Shown piece by piece: positions 23,601 to 31,812 of a stretch of 58,702 nt of DNA. The translations under genes and the position numbers were made by a program. Numbering within the stretch: position 1 is the stretch's first letter; each line of letters begins with the position of its first letter. The notes under the pieces were generated by a model, which worked only from the letters and a program-made list of their open reading frames with translations, made no database searches and was not told the DNA's origin. The DNA lies in NCBI RefSeq assembly GCF_001514145.1, contig NZ_KQ948679.1:1-58702 (forward strand), read 5' to 3'. The stretch comes from Streptomyces canus. GTDB lineage: Bacteria > Actinomycetota > Actinomycetes > Streptomycetales > Streptomycetaceae.

Positions 23601-24466
23601 CAGGCGGCCCTTCGGTCGGGGGCGGCGAGCGGGTTCCACAGGCGGTTGCGCCCGGCCGGGTCGCGGTGCAGGGTGCCGAGTTGGCAGAGCTGGACGGTGC
23701 CGCCGCGGTGGTCGATCGCTGGGGTGAAGGGGTGGCCGAGGGCTTCCAGCCCGCCGAGTTGGGTGTAGGCATCGGTGAACTGCTCATCCAGCGGCGGCCG
23801 CGGGTTGGGGGCGGCTGCGGAGGTGAGGTGGCGCGCGGTCTGGTCGAGGCCTGCGTCCGCGAGGACGCCGGCGACTTGGGCGAGGACCGCTTGCGGGGTG
23901 GCCCCGTCGGTGTTGATGATCGCGGGTGGCGTCGGGCACAGCGTGGGGGCGATGTCGGTGTAGAAGGTGTGCAGCCGCTCCAGCAGGCCTTCGTCGAACC
24001 ACTGTTTCCAGCGCGGCAGTTCGGCCACTTTTCCGCGGCGGGTCAGGCTCTGGTCGGGGCTGACCAGGAGGATCGCGGTGAGGACTGCCTCCGGGACTTC
24101 GGGAGCGATGCGGCGGGCGTAGAAGTCACGTGCGACCGTGTAGGGCAGGGAGTCCTGGGCGTGGGTGGCGTAGCAGTAGGCCAGCGCCCCGAGGTGGTTG
24201 CGGTCGGCGATGAGCAGACGGGTTGCCTCGTCGGTGACCAGGCGGCGCATGGCCCGGGCCTTGTCGAGTTCGTGCCGCAGGAACCACAGGGTGTGTCCGG
24301 CCGGACTGGGGTGGATGGGGGCGGACAGGCCGGTGGCGAGGCGGGCGTTGGGCTCGGTGATCCACATCGTGTCGTCGCCGAGAGCGCACACCATGCGGGC
24401 GAGCAGGGAGGTCTTGCCCGCTCCGGGCGGGCCGTCCAGGACCAGTACGGGGGCGTCGTGGGCCAC
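23600..24466 (-). CDS. P-loop kinase, thymidylate-kinase-like
   Basis: The 288-residue protein has a Walker A motif GPPGAGKTS at residues 12-20 and a helical lid-like middle (WFLRHELDKARAMRRLVTDEATRLLIADRNHLGALAYCYATHA). The C-terminal part continues with IINTDGATPQAVLAQVAGVL. The pattern DRNHLGALAYC resembles deoxynucleoside/thymidylate-type kinases, so it may phosphorylate a small metabolite. The GTG at 24466 has a GGAAGGA site and lies three bases after the oxidoreductase stop. The substrate is unknown; the operon context points to a sugar or nucleoside intermediate. Confidence 0.7.
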   Translation of the reverse strand: MAHDAPVLVLDGPPGAGKTSLLARMVCALGDDTMWITEPNARLATGLSAPIHPSPAGHTLWFLRHELDKARAMRRLVTDEATRLLIADRNHLGALAYCYATHAQDSLPYTVARDFYARRIAPEVPEAVLTAILLVSPDQSLTRRGKVAELPRWKQWFDEGLLERLHTFYTDIAPTLCPTPPAIINTDGATPQAVLAQVAGVLADAGLDQTARHLTSAAAPNPRPPLDEQFTDAYTQLGGLEALGHPFTPAIDHRGGTVQLCQLGTLHRDPAGRNRLWNPLAAPDRRAA

Positions 24467-24468
24467 GA

Positions 24469-25500
24469 TCAGGTGTCCTTCCGTGTGCGGGTGAGGCCTG
24501 CCAGTGCGAGGGCGAGGTCCTCGACGCGCAGCGCGAGGTCGGCGCTGGTCGGCAGGTCGGCGGGGTGCTGCCCGCACAGGCGGGCGTCGACGGCCGCCCA
24601 CATGGCGGCGAACGGATCGGCGAAGCCGCTCTGTGTGCCGTCGGCGGTGGTGAGCTGGGTGGTGGCGGCCGGCTCGTAGGGGCGGGCGAAGTCGATGGTG
24701 GCGGCCGCTGACTGGTCGGCGAAGTGGATCTGCTCGTGGAAGGTCCCGGCCGGGGTGGCGCTGATGACCAGGGTGAACGGCTCCCCCGCGGGCCCGTGCA
24801 GGAGCGCGTGGACGGATTGCCCGGCGGGGTCGAGGTGGCACGCGGTGGCGGTGGTGCCGGGGACGGCCAGGACGAGTGCGGTCAGCAGGTGGTAGCCCTG
24901 CCACAGCAGGATCTGCAGCGCGGTCACCTGGGACGGGGCGAGGTGGTCGGGGACGGGTTGGGGCGGGTCGTCGGTGAACGTGTACGGCGTGAACCCGGGA
25001 GGGAGCAGGCGGCGGCGCGCGGCTTCGTCGACGCCGTCGGCCTTCACCAGCCAGCCTCCGGTGGGTTCGGGCACGTGGGCGAGGGCGGCGTGCAGCGCCG
25101 GGTCGTGGGCGCGCATCGCGCCGACCTCCAGCAGCAGACCAGCATCGCGGGCCCGCTCGGCGAGCTTGCGGGTGCGGATGACGTCCAGGCAGACGGGTTT
25201 CTCGGTGACGACGTGGACGCCGGCATCGAGGGCTTCCTCGATGAGGTCCTCGTGGACGCCGGTCAGCACGACCAGCACGTCGGCGTCGGCCAGGAGGTCG
25301 CCGACCCGGGTCGCGGTGCGGGGCACGGCGAAGTGCTGCTGTGCGGTGCCGGCCCGGGTGGGGTCGCGGTCAGCGACTGCGATCACGTCGAACGTGTCGG
25401 AGGCCGCGAGCAGCGGGAGGTGCAGGCCGAAGGCGGCGGCGCCGCATCCGGCAACCGCGAGCCGCCACGGGCGGGCGGGCGCGTTGAGGGTGGGGGTCAT
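24469..25500 (-). CDS. Gfo/Idh/MocA-family oxidoreductase
   Basis: The 343-residue protein has an N-terminal Rossmann fold (RLAVAGCGAAAFGLHLPLLAAS). The family-defining EKPVCLD follows near residue 99, with the HVVTEKP context. The C-terminal domain contains HEQIHFADQSAAATIDF. These enzymes oxidise or reduce sugars, inositols or related alcohols with NAD(P). It overlaps its neighbours at both ends (ATGA at 25497-25500). Together with the isomerase upstream it suggests remodelling of a sugar or cyclitol. The usual catalytic lysine in EKP is present. Confidence 0.85.
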   Translation of the reverse strand: MTPTLNAPARPWRLAVAGCGAAAFGLHLPLLAASDTFDVIAVADRDPTRAGTAQQHFAVPRTATRVGDLLADADVLVVLTGVHEDLIEEALDAGVHVVTEKPVCLDVIRTRKLAERARDAGLLLEVGAMRAHDPALHAALAHVPEPTGGWLVKADGVDEAARRRLLPPGFTPYTFTDDPPQPVPDHLAPSQVTALQILLWQGYHLLTALVLAVPGTTATACHLDPAGQSVHALLHGPAGEPFTLVISATPAGTFHEQIHFADQSAAATIDFARPYEPAATTQLTTADGTQSGFADPFAAMWAAVDARLCGQHPADLPTSADLALRVEDLALALAGLTRTRKDT

Positions 25501-26402
25501 CGGGATGCCTCCGCGAGGGTCCAGCAGCGGGTGGCCGCGTGGTGGGACTGGCGGGCGATCTCGCCTGCGGGCAGCGCCCGCAGCTCGGGGTTGAACAGCT
25601 CCACGCTCACCGGCCCGGCGTACCCCACCTGGTCCAGGGCGTCGGCGAGGGCCGGCCACTCCAGCGCCCCGTCGCCCGGGAACAGGCTTTGTGCATCGGT
25701 GAGTTCGCCGACGGTGCGGTGGGCGGGGGTGTCGGCGATCTGTACGTGCGTGATGCGGTCCCGGCCAAGAGCGGTGATGTGGCCCGGGTCGGCGCCGGCG
25801 GCCACCCAGTGGAAGGAGTCCACCAACACACCTGCGTTCTCAGCGCCGGTGTCGTCCAGCAGTTCGGCGAGTTGGGGCAGGCTGTCGACGACCGGGTGCG
25901 GGCCGTCCAGCTCGGGCGGCAGCCCGGTGCGGATGCTGACGGCCTCGACGGCGAGCCGCACGCCGTACGCGGCGGCCGCGGCGGCGAGCTCGGCGATCCG
26001 CTCCCGCGCGACGGCCCGTGCCTCGGTGGTCGCCAGCGGGGAGCGGGGGTTGAGGACGGTCGTGGCGACGGTGCAGCCCAGTTCGGCCATGGTTTCCAGC
26101 CGGCTGGACAGACCGTCCAGGCAGGATCGGTAGGTGTCCGGGGCGACCAGCAGCGGGGCGGGCACGACCGGCCCGGCGGGCAGGATGCCGCTCGCGGCCG
26201 CCACGCTCACTCCCATCTCCTGCAGCAGGTCGCGCGAGGGCCCGGTGCCGTGGGATTGGGCCTGCTGGATGGAGACTTCGACCGTGGGGAATCCGGCGCC
26301 CGCCGCCAGGGCCAGGAACTGCTCCAGCGGGATTCCGGAGAGGGTGGCCGGGTTGAGGCAGGGCACGAACCGCCCGGCAGCGTCAGTGCGGGGCGCGGTC
26401 AT
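25497..26402 (-). CDS. Sugar phosphate isomerase/epimerase (TIM barrel)
   Basis: The 301-residue protein is of the xylose-isomerase-like/AP-endonuclease-2 family: CLNPATLSGIPLEQFLALAAGAGFPTVEVS, then RLAVEAVS with the metal-binding glutamate, AGVLVDSFHW, ITHVQIADTPAHR and GPVSVELFNPEL with the last metal glutamate. Such enzymes isomerise or epimerise sugars, inosose or hydroxypyruvate. The frame overlaps both flanking genes by four bases. Pairing with a Gfo/Idh/MocA oxidoreductase is common in inositol-like catabolism, but here it lies in an apparent biosynthetic operon. Confidence 0.85.
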   Translation of the reverse strand: MTAPRTDAAGRFVPCLNPATLSGIPLEQFLALAAGAGFPTVEVSIQQAQSHGTGPSRDLLQEMGVSVAAASGILPAGPVVPAPLLVAPDTYRSCLDGLSSRLETMAELGCTVATTVLNPRSPLATTEARAVARERIAELAAAAAAYGVRLAVEAVSIRTGLPPELDGPHPVVDSLPQLAELLDDTGAENAGVLVDSFHWVAAGADPGHITALGRDRITHVQIADTPAHRTVGELTDAQSLFPGDGALEWPALADALDQVGYAGPVSVELFNPELRALPAGEIARQSHHAATRCWTLAEASR

Positions 26403-27643
26403 GCCGTGGCCAGCTTCCCGTCCAGCAGCTGCTCGCGCAGCGTGCCCAGGTCCGCCATCACGTCGGCGATCACCCGCCGGACGTCGGCCTTGCCGAGGGG
26501 GTGGGGACCGGGGGTCTGCACGATCACCTGCCAGGGATCGGTCAGGTCCCGGCCGGACTGGGAGACAAGCACGACCGCGCAGTCCAGCCCGGTCTCCTCG
26601 TGCAGACGGCGGGCGGCCTCGGCGGCGGCCAGGTTATACAGCTTGCCGACGTGGTAGACGGGGTTCTTCCCGGAGACACCTTCGGCGGACCAGGGCCTGA
26701 GCATGCTGATCAGGCCGTTGGCCCGGTTGCCGCGTCCGACGACGCCTTCGTCGCCGGACTCGATCGACGAGCCGGTCGCCGTCAGATACAGCTCCGGACG
26801 GGTGTCGTCGTCGCGGGTGTTGATGGCCACGGTCACCTGGTGCTCGGGTGCGATCGTGGACGCGAGGTGGGTGATCAGGTCGCGGGCCTGGGTCCGGCGG
26901 GTGATGTAGGTGTCCAGGTCCGCCGTCTCGCGGGCGATCTGCGGCACGCAGGCCGTCAGCTGCACGCTTGTGCCGTGCCGGACGACCATGAGCTTGATGT
27001 CGGTGCCGTAGTAGGGGTGTTCGGCGCGGAACGCCTCGCTCGTCAGCTGCTCCTCGACGCCGAGGGCGAGCTGCTCGGCGATGCCCAGCGGCCAGTAGGC
27101 GACGCCGGCTGAAGTGTCGTTGCTGAACATGCGGTGGCGTTCGGCGAGGTCGTCGAGGGTGCGCGGGGCGAACCATCGCTGGCGGGAGGCCTCGCGCTGG
27201 GCGGCTTCCGGGGCGTGGACGGCGCCAGGGCTGGAGGCCTGCGTCAGCCGCGGCCGTACGTCGACCCAGCGGTCGACGTCGAGCAGCGGCAGAGCACTCG
27301 CGAGATAGTCGCGCGCGGCCGTGGTGACGATGTCGGCGACCGGGATGGTGTGGTCGCCGAGGGCGGCGGTGATGCGCCCGTTGACCAGGACCTGGATGGG
27401 CGCGGTGAGCTCGCCGTGGCCGAAGCGGACGTCGGCGGCCCCGCCGAGCAGGGACGTCTTGTCCGTGTTGTGGTGCAGGATCGCGCCGAACTCCTCGAGG
27501 CAGTAGCGGCTGTAGGCGCGGGAGATCGCCTCGGCCACGCCGTCGGCGAGGGTGTCGGGGTGGCCGGCGCCCTTGCGCTCGACGACCTCGGCGCCCAGCG
27601 GGGTGGAGGCGGCGGGCAGACCGGTGGTGGTGATCACGTCCAT
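26399..27643 (-). CDS. S-adenosylmethionine synthetase, archaeal type
   Basis: The 414-residue protein resembles the archaeal-type methionine adenosyltransferase (AdoMet_Synthase family), not the usual bacterial MetK. Seen are VVERKGAGHPDTLADGVAEAISRAYS, the segment ILHHNTDKTSLLGG, VPVADIV-like and DVRPRLT segments, the HPYYGTDIKLMV region, and GDEGVVGRGNRANGLISM followed by KNPVYHVGKLYN. It makes SAM from methionine and ATP. Its start overlaps the glycosyltransferase stop by ten bases. A cell already has MetK, so a dedicated copy in this operon implies local SAM demand or a modified product, although no methyltransferase is encoded here. Confidence 0.88.
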   Translation of the reverse strand: MDVITTTGLPAASTPLGAEVVERKGAGHPDTLADGVAEAISRAYSRYCLEEFGAILHHNTDKTSLLGGAADVRFGHGELTAPIQVLVNGRITAALGDHTIPVADIVTTAARDYLASALPLLDVDRWVDVRPRLTQASSPGAVHAPEAAQREASRQRWFAPRTLDDLAERHRMFSNDTSAGVAYWPLGIAEQLALGVEEQLTSEAFRAEHPYYGTDIKLMVVRHGTSVQLTACVPQIARETADLDTYITRRTQARDLITHLASTIAPEHQVTVAINTRDDDTRPELYLTATGSSIESGDEGVVGRGNRANGLISMLRPWSAEGVSGKNPVYHVGKLYNLAAAEAARRLHEETGLDCAVVLVSQSGRDLTDPWQVIVQTPGPHPLGKADVRRVIADVMADLGTLREQLLDGKLATA

Positions 27644-28623
27644 GCGGGGGACTCCTTCGTCGGGGCGTGCTGGGCGAGGGCGATGGGGCGGCGGCCGAGC
27701 AGGCGCAGCCGTCCGCGTTCGAGGTGGTAGGCGCCGATCCGGACCAGGTCGCGGGCGCCTTCGACGGCGTGGGCGCGGTCCAGGAAGGTCCACCCGGCGG
27801 CCAGGTTGATGACGGCGGCGTGTACCGCTTCGCGGCCGGCCTGGATCGCGGCGGGTTCCACGAGCACGCTCAGGTGCATCCGGGCGACGCACACGCCGTG
27901 CCCGGCGCCCTGGCGCAGGAAGTACTTGAGGGTGGTCTCGGGGCGGTAGACGGGGTGGGAGGCGACGGCGGACGGCTCGATGAGGGTGTGGTGGCCGGCC
28001 TGGCGGGCCCGGTCGATGAATTCGAGATCCTCGCAGTCGCCCATCCACCGGCCCCGGCGCCCGAGATCGGTACGGAACAGACCGATATCGAGAGCGGTCT
28101 GGCGGTGGAAGAGCAGGTTGCAGCCGGTGACCCAGTACGGCCACACGGCCAGCTCCCGGCCCTCGGGCCAGTCCACAGCGCCGTGGCACTCGCGCAGCGC
28201 CTTCGTCAACACCGTGACCTGGCCGCCCGGGTAGGTCACGTGGGTACGGCCACCGACGGCAAACACCTCTTCGTCCTCGATCGCGCCGACGAGCGCCTGC
28301 AGCCAGCCGGGCTCGGGGAGGATGTCGGGGTCGGTGACGGCGACGTACCGGCCGAGCGCCGCGCAGATCCCGCGGTTGCGGCCCGCGCTCAGGCCCGGCG
28401 TCGGCTCGTACAGCACCCGCACGGTGAACGGCCAGTCGCCGTCGCGGATCGCATCCGCGATCGGCCGGATCGGTCCGGGCAGGTCGTTGTCCACGATCAC
28501 GGCCTCGAACCGGGCGGCCGGCAACGTCTGCCTGGACAGCGCGGCCAGCAGACTCCTCAGGCTCGCGGTGTTGCCCCGGGCGCTGACCACGACGGAGACC
28601 AACGGTTCCTGAGCAGGTGTCAT
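27634..28623 (-). CDS. Family 2 glycosyltransferase
   Basis: The 329-residue protein is a GT-A fold family 2 glycosyltransferase. VSVVVSARGNTASLRSLL is at its start, the nucleotide-binding VIVDND at 43-48, and GLSAGRNRG at 77-85. The metal-binding DPD lies at 98-100 and a GDCEDLEFIDRARQAG acceptor-site region (ED motif) further on. No membrane helices are seen. The ATG at 28623 has a GGGAG site, and this is the first gene of the leftward operon. The 171-bp region to the divergent XRE regulator (start 28795) should hold both promoters. Confidence 0.88.
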   Translation of the reverse strand: MTPAQEPLVSVVVSARGNTASLRSLLAALSRQTLPAARFEAVIVDNDLPGPIRPIADAIRDGDWPFTVRVLYEPTPGLSAGRNRGICAALGRYVAVTDPDILPEPGWLQALVGAIEDEEVFAVGGRTHVTYPGGQVTVLTKALRECHGAVDWPEGRELAVWPYWVTGCNLLFHRQTALDIGLFRTDLGRRGRWMGDCEDLEFIDRARQAGHHTLIEPSAVASHPVYRPETTLKYFLRQGAGHGVCVARMHLSVLVEPAAIQAGREAVHAAVINLAAGWTFLDRAHAVEGARDLVRIGAYHLERGRLRLLGRRPIALAQHAPTKESPAWT

Positions 28624-28794
28624 CAGTGCTCCCTCTCGTTCGAACTGGGCAGGTGGGGTGCCGCAGGCGGCTGCGACACGAACGAGAATGGGCTCAACTG
28701 TTCGACGTCGTCGACCGGTTGAGGGGGGTCCCGTGGGGGTCCCGCCTTCGCAAAGGAGTCACCAGTCCTGTGCGCTGAGTGATTGGATGGAGAC

Positions 28795-30111
28795 GTGGAA
28801 GACACCACCGACCACCCGTTGGCTGTGGCGCGCCGTGCGGCCGGCAAGACGATGGAGGAACTCGTCTCCGGAATCCATGCCGCCGCCGCGCGGCGGAATC
28901 TGCGCTCAGGGACCGATGAAGCGCGGGTGCGTAAATGGCAGCGCGGCGTCCGACCCAGCGAGGAATCCCAGATCTACATCGCCGAAGCACTCGGCTGGCC
29001 CGCTGACATCGTCCGCGCCGACGACTGGCCGAACTGGCTGCCGCTCACCGCCAACGGGGTGGTCCCCCTCGGCCCCCACAGCTCCGTGCCCGCCCTGAGA
29101 GAGGCCCAGCGAACAGCGATGGAACGCCGCACCTTCCTGACCATCTCCGGCGCCGCCCTGTCCGCCCTGGCCGCGGAATGGGCCGGCGGCCCCGCAGACG
29201 CGCTCGCACAGGCCCACGACGGCAAACCCGTCGGCGAAGACCTCGTCCACTCCCTGGAGAACTCCACCCAGCATCTCGCGGGCCTGTCCACCGAGGAGCG
29301 ACAGCACACCCCCGCACTCCTGGACGCCCACCTCGCCACGGTGACCGAACTGCTCGAACACGGCCGCTACACGCCCGCCCTCGGGCTGCGCCTGCACACG
29401 CTGGCCGCCTCCCTCTCCCAGACCGTCGCCTGGCACGCCTTCGACCTTCGCCGTCACACCCACGCGAGCCAGAGCTGGGTCGCGGGCCTGCACAACGCCC
29501 ACGCGGCCGGCGATCACGACATGGGCGCCGGGCTCCTGGGGGACCTCGCCTACCAGGCTGCCTGGCGCCACGATCACACCACCGCAGCCAGCATCCTCAA
29601 CTACGCCCTGACCCGCGTGCAGAATCCCGCCGCCCGCTGCCTGCTCCAATTGCGCCTGGCCCGCACCCTCGCCGCACGCGGCGACCGCAGTGAACGCAGC
29701 GCCGTGCTGAGAGCTCTCACCGCCGCCGAGCACCACCTCAACGACGCCGGCACCGACCGGCCCGCCTGGTGCGCCTGGGTATCCGAGGCCGACCTCGCCG
29801 TCGACTCCGGACAAGCCCTCCTCGACCTCGGCGACACCAGCCGCGCCCACCAGCTCATCAGCGAAGGCGAACGCCTGCTGCCGCCCGCCCGGGACAAAAC
29901 GAGAGGCGTCTTCCTCGCCTACCGCGCCGCCAGCTACCTCGACCTGAAGGAACCCGAACCCGCCGCGGCCGCCGCAACCCAGTCCCTGCTCCTGGCCCGC
30001 CGCATCGGAGCACCCCGCTGCGCCCGCCTCATCGACGACCTGCTCCCCCGCTTCGAGCCCTACACCCGCGCGCAAGGCGTACCGGAACTGTTCCAACTCG
30101 CCGCTGCCTAG
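28795..30111 (+). CDS. XRE-family regulator with tetratricopeptide-like domain
   Basis: The 438-residue protein starts VEDTTDHPLAVARRAAGKTMEELVSGIH. Its first 70 residues form an XRE-like HTH (ARVRKWQRGVRPSEESQIYIAEALGWPADIV). A linker with a hydrophobic patch (TFLTISGAALSALAAEWAGG) follows. The rest is helical-repeat (TPR-like) sequence: ALGLRLHTLAASLSQTVAW, GAGLLGDLAYQAAWRHDH, DSGQALLDLGDTSRAHQL. The GTG at 28795 has a GGAG site; a TTG 12 bases earlier is the alternative. It is divergent from the glycosyltransferase operon and is its likely regulator. A weak 5-bp hairpin follows the stop (30113-30128). Confidence 0.82.
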   Translation: MEDTTDHPLAVARRAAGKTMEELVSGIHAAAARRNLRSGTDEARVRKWQRGVRPSEESQIYIAEALGWPADIVRADDWPNWLPLTANGVVPLGPHSSVPALREAQRTAMERRTFLTISGAALSALAAEWAGGPADALAQAHDGKPVGEDLVHSLENSTQHLAGLSTEERQHTPALLDAHLATVTELLEHGRYTPALGLRLHTLAASLSQTVAWHAFDLRRHTHASQSWVAGLHNAHAAGDHDMGAGLLGDLAYQAAWRHDHTTAASILNYALTRVQNPAARCLLQLRLARTLAARGDRSERSAVLRALTAAEHHLNDAGTDRPAWCAWVSEADLAVDSGQALLDLGDTSRAHQLISEGERLLPPARDKTRGVFLAYRAASYLDLKEPEPAAAAATQSLLLARRIGAPRCARLIDDLLPRFEPYTRAQGVPELFQLAAA

Positions 30112-30137
30112 ACCGAGATGTGACTCGGCTCGCACGG

Positions 30138-30872
30138 TCACAGAGATTGAGAGCCCAAGAGGATCCCGACGAACGCGCCGGCCAGGAGAAACGGGCCGAA
30201 CGGGATCGCCGTCGTGCGTCCGGCGCGCCGCGCGAGAATGAGACCGACGCCGTACAGCGCACCGAACAGGTATCCGGCGAAGGTGCCGATCAGCAGGATG
30301 CCCCAGCCGTACCAGCCCAGGACGGCCCCGAGCGCAGGTGCGAGTTTCACATCGCCGAAGCCGAAGCCCCTGGGGTTGATCAGGAAGAGCACGAAGTAGC
30401 AGGCGCCGAGCGTGAGAGAGCCGATCAGCGCGGTGCGCCAGTTGCCGCCGGCACTGGGCAGCAGCGCGGCCCCTCCGAGCCCGGCGAGCGCGGACGCCGT
30501 GAGCGGCAGGACCACCACGTCGGGAAGACGGTGCACCGCGAAATCGACCGCGGCGAGGAGCAGAGCGATCGGGGCGAGCAGCAGCCACACCAGCAACTCG
30601 GGACGCCCTCCGGTGGCCACCGCCAGTACGGCACAGACCACAGCCATCACCAGGGCGATAACAGGCGTACTCGGCCCGAACGTATCCCCCTCGGTGCAGC
30701 GGCCCCGCCCCAGCCACCCGTTCCAGACTGTGCCGAGAGAGTGCCCCGCCGGGCAGGCCGTTCGCCACGCCTCCTCAGGCAGTACGGAGAGACGGTAAGC
30801 CGCGCGCGGTATGAGCAGGCCGGTGCCGGCGCCCCACAGGGCCGCTGTCGCGATGATCCAGAACGTCTCCAC
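30138..30872 (-). CDS. Prepilin peptidase (A24 family)
   Basis: The 244-residue protein has several membrane helices and the two catalytic aspartates of type IV prepilin peptidases, D110 in AAVDFAVHRLPD and D174 in GFGFGDVKLAP. It would cleave the leader of prepilin or Tad/Flp-type pilins at the membrane. The N-terminal cysteine-bearing methylase loop is reduced. No pilin, ATPase or TadC gene is in the window, so it acts on pilins encoded elsewhere or is orphaned. It is convergent with the XRE regulator gene. Confidence 0.85.
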   Translation of the reverse strand: METFWIIATAALWGAGTGLLIPRAAYRLSVLPEEAWRTACPAGHSLGTVWNGWLGRGRCTEGDTFGPSTPVIALVMAVVCAVLAVATGGRPELLVWLLLAPIALLLAAVDFAVHRLPDVVVLPLTASALAGLGGAALLPSAGGNWRTALIGSLTLGACYFVLFLINPRGFGFGDVKLAPALGAVLGWYGWGILLIGTFAGYLFGALYGVGLILARRAGRTTAIPFGPFLLAGAFVGILLGSQSL

Positions 30873-30932
30873 CGGAGGGAGCCTATGCTCAGCCCGGCCG
30901 GTGTCGCGGACGGCCCGTACCGGGCGTGCACC

Positions 30933-31307
30933 TCAGCCCCAGGTCTTGAGCGCCTCCGCGACCTGACGGACGTCGCGGCGTCCCGCGACGATTTCGGCGA
31001 CCAGCGTGATCGCCTCCTGGCTGCCGACTTTGACCTGGATGCCGCTGGCGTGGAGATACGCGTAGGCGACCTGTGCGGCGAACAGTTCGTTCGAGTGTTC
31101 AAGGGCCGGGATCCGTGCGAGGGCGTGGAGGAGCGCGGCGGCACGGTGGTGTACGGCCGGGTAGACCAGGGTTCCCATGACTTCGTGCCGGTGGCGTGCG
31201 ACGGCGGCGGCCAGCGCACCGTAATCGGTGACGTCGGGGTCGCCGGGTACGAGGTTCTGCGCGATGTCCAGCAGCCAGCGCTCATCAATGAGCACCACAG
31301 GGGGCAT
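30933..31307 (-). CDS. Doc/Fic-like toxin component without a canonical Fic motif
   Basis: The 124-residue protein resembles the Streptomyces proteins annotated as the Fic/Doc toxin component: LIDERWLLDIAQNLVPGDPDVTDYGALAAAVARHRH, then VYPAVHHRAAALLHALARIPALEHSNELFAAQVAYAYLHASGI, in consecutive segments. The catalytic HPFXXGN(K/G)R motif is not present; the equivalent stretch reads IPALEHSNELFAA. Its ATG shares one base with the stop of the upstream antitoxin gene. Enzymatic AMP-transfer or kinase activity is therefore doubtful, although the genetic pairing is kept. Confidence 0.7.
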   Translation of the reverse strand: MPPVVLIDERWLLDIAQNLVPGDPDVTDYGALAAAVARHRHEVMGTLVYPAVHHRAAALLHALARIPALEHSNELFAAQVAYAYLHASGIQVKVGSQEAITLVAEIVAGRRDVRQVAEALKTWG

Positions 31308-31528
31308 CAGGCGGCGTGGCTGCTGGGGCCGGTCCCGAAGCGGTCGACGAAGGCCTGCCCGTGCTCCTCAACGAAGGCCTTCGCTCCCTCGAGGAACCGG
31401 GTCCGCGCGAGGTCGGCGGTCAGCCGACGGCTCGCGTACTGATCTGGGTCTTCACGATCATCGGCGGCACGACGCTGCAGTTCTTCGAACGTCTCATCGT
31501 CTACCTCGATGCGGATCTCCTTCGCCAT
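31307..31528 (-). CDS. Antitoxin-like protein, ribbon-helix-helix type
   Basis: The 73-residue protein begins MAKEIRIEVDDETFEELQRRAADD. It is an N-terminal beta strand and helix typical of ribbon-helix-helix antitoxins, followed by a helical toxin-binding tail (FLEGAKAFVEEHGQAFVDRFG). The ATG at 31528 has a GGGGGG stretch as ribosome binding site. It precedes the Doc-like gene with a one-base overlap, the usual antitoxin-first order, and probably represses the operon. Confidence 0.75.
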   Translation of the reverse strand: MAKEIRIEVDDETFEELQRRAADDREDPDQYASRRLTADLARTRFLEGAKAFVEEHGQAFVDRFGTGPSSHAA

Positions 31529-31654
31529 GCCCCCCACGGTAGCCGGACCATGGCCCTGCCGGGGAGGGGATGAGCGCAGCGGCCGGCCGAAAGCAAGGAG
31601 TCCTCGAGAACGGCCCGCCAAGCGACAAATCAGGTGGAAGTGAGGCAGAAGAAA

Positions 31655-31686
31655 GGGGCAATGGCCGTTAGACGGCGGGGTGCCCC
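31655..31686 (-). terminator. Nested hairpin, probable terminator of the P450/ligase operon
   Basis: An outer stem GGGGCA/TGCCCC (31655-31660 with 31681-31686) encloses an inner stem GCCGT/ACGGC (31664-31668 with 31672-31676). On the minus strand it is followed by TTTCTTCT. It lies in the 31529-31812 gap downstream of the leftward P450 gene and upstream of the antitoxin; nothing else is seen in the gap. Confidence 0.6.
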
Positions 31687-31812
31687 TCAATTTGCCAGTG
31701 AACGTACCGTGTGATCGTCGACGGGCTGGTGGATCTTCACGCGTGGGGCCGCCGACCGGTCCATCGACCTGTCGTGGTCTTAAGAGACTGACAGTCGTAG
31801 CACGAGCTGTCA

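Noticed and set aside
21324..23768. Open frame of 814 codons on the plus strand
   Set aside because: It is antisense to the Nudix and carbamoyltransferase genes, which have clear motifs. Its own translation is Gly/Val/Asp-rich without any motif.
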